Shown here: positions 14,245 to 15,704 of the stretch, piece after piece
Layout: each line of letters starts with the position of its first letter
Numbering within the stretch: position 1 is the first letter of the stretch
Source: JBGLNJ01 sp964353405
GTDB taxonomy: Bacteria > Chloroflexota > Anaerolineae > Fen-1058
Length of the DNA stretch: 15,704 bases
Assembly (NCBI GenBank): GCA_964353405.1
Contig: CAYGWJ010000145.1
Span: 1-15,704, forward strand
Direction of reading: 5' to 3'
The notes under the pieces: model-generated
What the model was told of the DNA's origin: nothing
The model's input: the letters and a program-made list of their open reading frames with translations, nothing else
The model's database searches: none
Program-made: the position numbers and the translations under genes

Positions 14245-14681
14245 GACGTGTCGCTCAACTCATCGAGCGTCCGGCGATAGTCGGCCCGGGGCACACGGTA
14301 GATCGCGCGGTTCAGCTCGAACGAGTCAATCGCGGGGATATCCCAGACCAGTTGATTCCGCTGTCCCATGACGAGTGTAATTTGCCGCAGGTACGCCTTG
14401 TCGCGTTTCCAGGGCACATAGCCCAGCACCGTCAACTCGCCGGCCGTCGGATGCAGCAAGCCCGACAGCATCTTGAGCGTGGTGGTCTTGCCTGCGCCGT
14501 TGGGGCCGAGAAAGCCCACGATCTCGCCCGGCGCAAGATCGAACGATATACCGTCCACGGCCGGGATTTCGTCCGTGTGGCGGTGCACCAGGCTTTGCAG
14601 CGCGGCCAGCACGCCGGCCTCGCGCTCGGTGACGACGTATGTTTTGCACAGATCACGAATATGAATGGTGGGTGACGTCAT
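14241..14681 (-). pseudogene. Truncated duplicate of the ABC-2 exporter ATPase
   Basis: This frame starts with MTSPTIHIRDLCKTYVVTER and follows the intact ATPase (12310-13287) through LDELSD, then gains two foreign codons and stops (DTS, stop at 14241-14243). After the first few codons only about six residues differ from the intact copy over some 140, and the DNA is also very similar. It keeps Walker A (GPNGAGKT) and the Q-loop but lacks the signature motif, Walker B, D-loop and H-loop, so it cannot be a working ATPase. The break falls at the promoter of the toxin-antitoxin operon. The rest of the gene and its permeases are missing, so this is a remnant of a duplicated exporter operon. The start corresponds to that of the intact copy, with one extra codon. 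Confidence 0.9.
14251..14681. repeat. Direct repeat of about 430 bp (partner at 12860-13287)
   Basis: The DNA of the truncated ATPase and the 5' part of the intact one align almost without gaps at a constant offset of 1391 bases, apart from one codon near the start. Both copies lie in the same orientation and flank the toxin-antitoxin pair. Recombination between them would remove about 1.4 kb. Confidence 0.85.
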
Positions 14682-14735
14682 GGTTGACTGAACCAAGGCC
14701 CTATCGCCTGAACATTTATTTTGATCTTGCTCCCG

Positions 14736-14751
14736 GTCATTATACCCTGAT
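14736..14751 (-). promoter_or_regulatory. Remnant promoter of the truncated ATPase copy
   Basis: The same 16 bases as at 13338-13353 occur here, giving TATAAT on the minus strand (14744-14739). A 4-of-6 -35 match (TTGCTA) lies 18 bases upstream. It could still drive a transcript through the pseudogene and into the toxin-antitoxin operon. Confidence 0.45.
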
Positions 14752-14760
14752 AATGGAGAC

Positions 14761-14891
14761 TGTAGCAAAGAAACCGGAAACCCTTGGCCGCGAAAGATCG
14801 CAAAGAACACAAAAACTAGAAATTCTTTTGCGTCCTTTGTGGTCCTTTGTGGCTAAACCATTCCTGTGATAGAGCCGGTAAGACTGCTACA
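14761..14891. repeat. About 131-bp imperfect inverted repeat element
   Basis: The ends TGTAGCA (14761-14767) and TGCTACA (14885-14891) are exact reverse complements. Within, ACCGG recurs in both arms, and a run of CGCAAAGAACACAAAA-like units in the left arm mirrors TTTTGCGTCCTTTGTGGTCC in the right arm. The direct repeat CTGATAATG flanks it (14747-14755 and 14896-14904). It has the look of a small non-autonomous element; it contains no gene. Confidence 0.55.
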
Positions 14892-14959
14892 CTCTCTGAT
14901 AATGCCAGAGATGTTGTGGGAGCCAGTCTGCCCATCACGTCAGATCGGCGCCACGGCTA

Positions 14960-14996
14960 CAAAGAAAAACGGCTGGCCTATGTCATAGGCCAGCCG
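14960..14996 (-). terminator. Strong rho-independent terminator, minus strand
   Basis: CGGCTGGCCTATG (14970-14982) and its exact reverse complement (14984-14996) form a 13-bp stem around a single base. On the minus strand it is followed by TTTTTCTTTG (14969-14960). It can only serve a leftward transcript from the right, where the micro-gene at 15075-15167 is the sole candidate in reach. Confidence 0.75.
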
Positions 14997-15074
14997 CCAT
15001 ATGGGGCACTGCGGTATAATTATCTGCTCGATAGGTTACTCCTTTCTGCTCGCCAGCCGGCAAATCCGGTGAGC

Positions 15075-15167
15075 CTACCGGTTGGCCCTAGCGGTCACGC
15101 CTGCATGTAACGCCAACGCCAAGATCAACAACAACAAAGCCGCATATAGACCATCACCTCCTGTCAT
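15075..15167 (-). CDS. Candidate 30-aa single-helix membrane micro-protein
   Basis: A 30-codon frame begins with MTGGDGLYAA and has one hydrophobic helix (LYAALLLLILALALHAGV, about residues 7-24) followed by a short basic tail, TARANR. The ribosome-binding site is excellent: GGGAGG lies 5 bases before the ATG. A strong terminator lies about 80 bases downstream and a folded leader upstream, so it has the surroundings of a real transcription unit. It resembles small transporter-accessory proteins such as KdpF in size and shape only; no kdpA follows. A second AAAGGAG (near 15050-15056 on the minus strand) lies after its stop with no open frame behind it, which may mean that a downstream gene was lost. 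Function unknown. Confidence 0.45.
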   Translation of the reverse strand: MTGGDGLYAALLLLILALALHAGVTARANR

Positions 15168-15181
15168 AGTTTCCTCCCTGG

Positions 15182-15262
15182 CGAAAATTCTTTCGTTATC
15201 CGCGTGAAACGAATCGGGACTTGGTAAGGCGGCTCTCCGGTTTCGGGTAGGGTCTAGCCGCC
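15182..15262 (-). ncRNA. Possible structured 5' leader of the micro-gene
   Basis: On the minus strand a 7-bp stem (AGCCGCC / GGCGGCT; 15228-15234 with 15256-15262) encloses a C/G-rich loop. It is followed by a 6-bp stem (15192-15197 with 15208-15213) and, closer to the ribosome-binding site, CGAAA/TTTCG (15182-15186 with 15191-15195). The last two share bases and exclude each other. I could not match it to a riboswitch class I know. Confidence 0.3.
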
Positions 15263-15364
15263 GTTAAGGTATTTGCTGCCTGATAGCATATCATACTTGA
15301 TGGATCAGCAGGCTTTCGGTAAGTATGCAAAAGTATTACAATTACATTTCGGGGATCAAGTTAT

Positions 15365-15425
15365 CCACGAAGAACACGAAGAAACACCAAGTTTTCCTCT
15401 TCGTGTGCCTTCGTGCCCTTCGTGG
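15365..15425. repeat. Imperfect palindrome of CACGAAG units
   Basis: The left arm (from 15365) reads CCACGAAGAACACGAAG, and the right arm, ending at 15425, is its near reverse complement with GG or GC replacing AA between units. This is the same design as the inner part of 14761-14891 with different base content, so the two may belong to one family of intergenic repeats. No gene is seen in 15263-15480. Confidence 0.6.
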
Positions 15426-15496
15426 AGAAAAAGGAAATTCCTATTAACTCAAGTTGTTCTTGTCATGTAACAGACTTACCGTTGGAGCAACGCAAA

Positions 15497-15517
15497 GGCC
15501 ACCCGTAGAGGGTGGCC
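15497..15517 (-). terminator. Terminator hairpin for the gene at the right edge
   Basis: GGCCACCC (15497-15504) and GGGTGGCC (15510-15517) form an 8-bp stem around a 5-base loop. On the minus strand a short TTTGCGTT follows. It lies about 70 bases after the stop of the partial gene at the window edge. The U-run is poor, so strength is uncertain. Confidence 0.5.
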
Positions 15518-15586
15518 GATTCAAACTAAAAAAAGCTTGCCCGGACTTGAAGGGAGGACCTCGATTCTCAGTAGATGAAGGTTGAG

Positions 15587-15703
15587 TCATTTTGCACCTG
15601 CACCAGCGATTGCCCCAGCGACTTCAGCAGCGGGCACTCGAATCGCGCTCAAAGGTTTCAATCGCTGTTCAACCGCACGCATCAGGAGGTGCATCATTCG
15701 CAA
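15587..15703 (-). CDS. 3' end of an unidentified gene running off the window
   Basis: A minus-strand frame enters from the right edge and ends at TGA (15587-15589) after 38 visible codons, including MMHLLMRAVEQRLKPLSAIR followed by VPAAEVAGAIAGAGAK. The pattern 'KPLSAIRVPAAEVAGAI' recalls the C-terminus of NAD(P)H-binding Rossmann oxidoreductases (TIP30/NmrA-like), where a similar helix closes the protein. That is a guess from a very short stretch. A stem-loop follows the stop. An in-window start (ATG near 15696) is possible but has no ribosome-binding site, so a C-terminal fragment is more likely. Confidence 0.4.
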   Translation of the reverse strand: MRMMHLLMRAVEQRLKPLSAIRVPAAEVAGAIAGAGAK

Positions 15704-15704
15704 T

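Noticed and set aside
14471..14660. Small frames around the Walker A region of the truncated ATPase copy
   Set aside because: They are alternative frames of the pseudogene, each mirrored in the intact copy.
15075..15167. kdpF
   Set aside because: Size and single helix fit, but the C-terminal pattern of KdpF is missing and no kdpA gene follows, so no gene symbol is given.
15182..15262. Known riboswitch (c-di-AMP ydaO, guanidine-I ykkC, TPP or cobalamin)
   Set aside because: Some fragments looked suggestive, but the conserved core motifs of these classes are not present in order, so no class is assigned.

Overview
The window looks like chromosomal DNA of a free-living bacterium with moderately high GC, probably a member of the Chloroflexota. 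This rests on an Ala/Pro-rich linker behind the lipobox of the solute-binding lipoprotein, the many small ABC transporter operons, and abundant palindromic and 'CACGAAGaaCACGAAG'-type intergenic repeats. It is inference from style, not from a marker gene; there is no rRNA, tRNA or CRISPR array.

Layout. (1) Bases 1-3666, plus strand: a tight four-gene operon of a 5'-truncated aminoglycoside-phosphotransferase-like kinase, a GNAT acetyltransferase, a HAD-IA hydrolase and an Eis-like three-domain acetyltransferase. Together they resemble a small-molecule modification or resistance cluster. (2) 3673-4998: a strong hairpin, a promoter and an AI-2E/PerM-family permease. (3) 5027-10524, minus strand: an oligopeptide import operon read right to left, with binding lipoprotein, DppB-type and DppC-type permeases, a terminator, then an M20 metallopeptidase. 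Its predicted promoter (10495-10524) lies behind a roughly 285-base leader that contains a nested palindrome of about 116 bp. (4) 10603-13346, minus strand: an ABC-2 exporter operon of one ATPase and two permeases (COG4586/4587/3694 type), with a long perfect palindrome between ATPase and first permease. (5) 13529-14244, minus strand: a HigB2/HigA2-type toxin-antitoxin pair with a near-consensus promoter whose spacer and -10 box hold a 19-bp operator palindrome. (6) 14241-14681: a truncated second copy of the ABC-2 ATPase, nearly identical to the intact one, so the toxin-antitoxin pair is bracketed by direct repeats of about 430 bp. (7) 14682-15704: mostly non-coding, with two repeat-type palindromes, a candidate 30-codon membrane micro-gene with a folded leader and its own terminator, and the probable 3' end of a gene that runs off the right edge.

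How it fits together. The peptide importer and the M20 peptidase suggest uptake and cleavage of short peptides, with the peptidase set lower by the terminator in front of it. The ABC-2 trio is a self-contained exporter of unknown substrate. The right-hand third is the most plastic part: a partial duplication, a toxin-antitoxin pair with its own promoter set against the break point, and several palindromic repeat elements. No complete new multi-gene system is convincingly visible. The best candidates for something undescribed are the palindrome families placed inside operon leaders and the micro-gene with its leader near 15075-15262.
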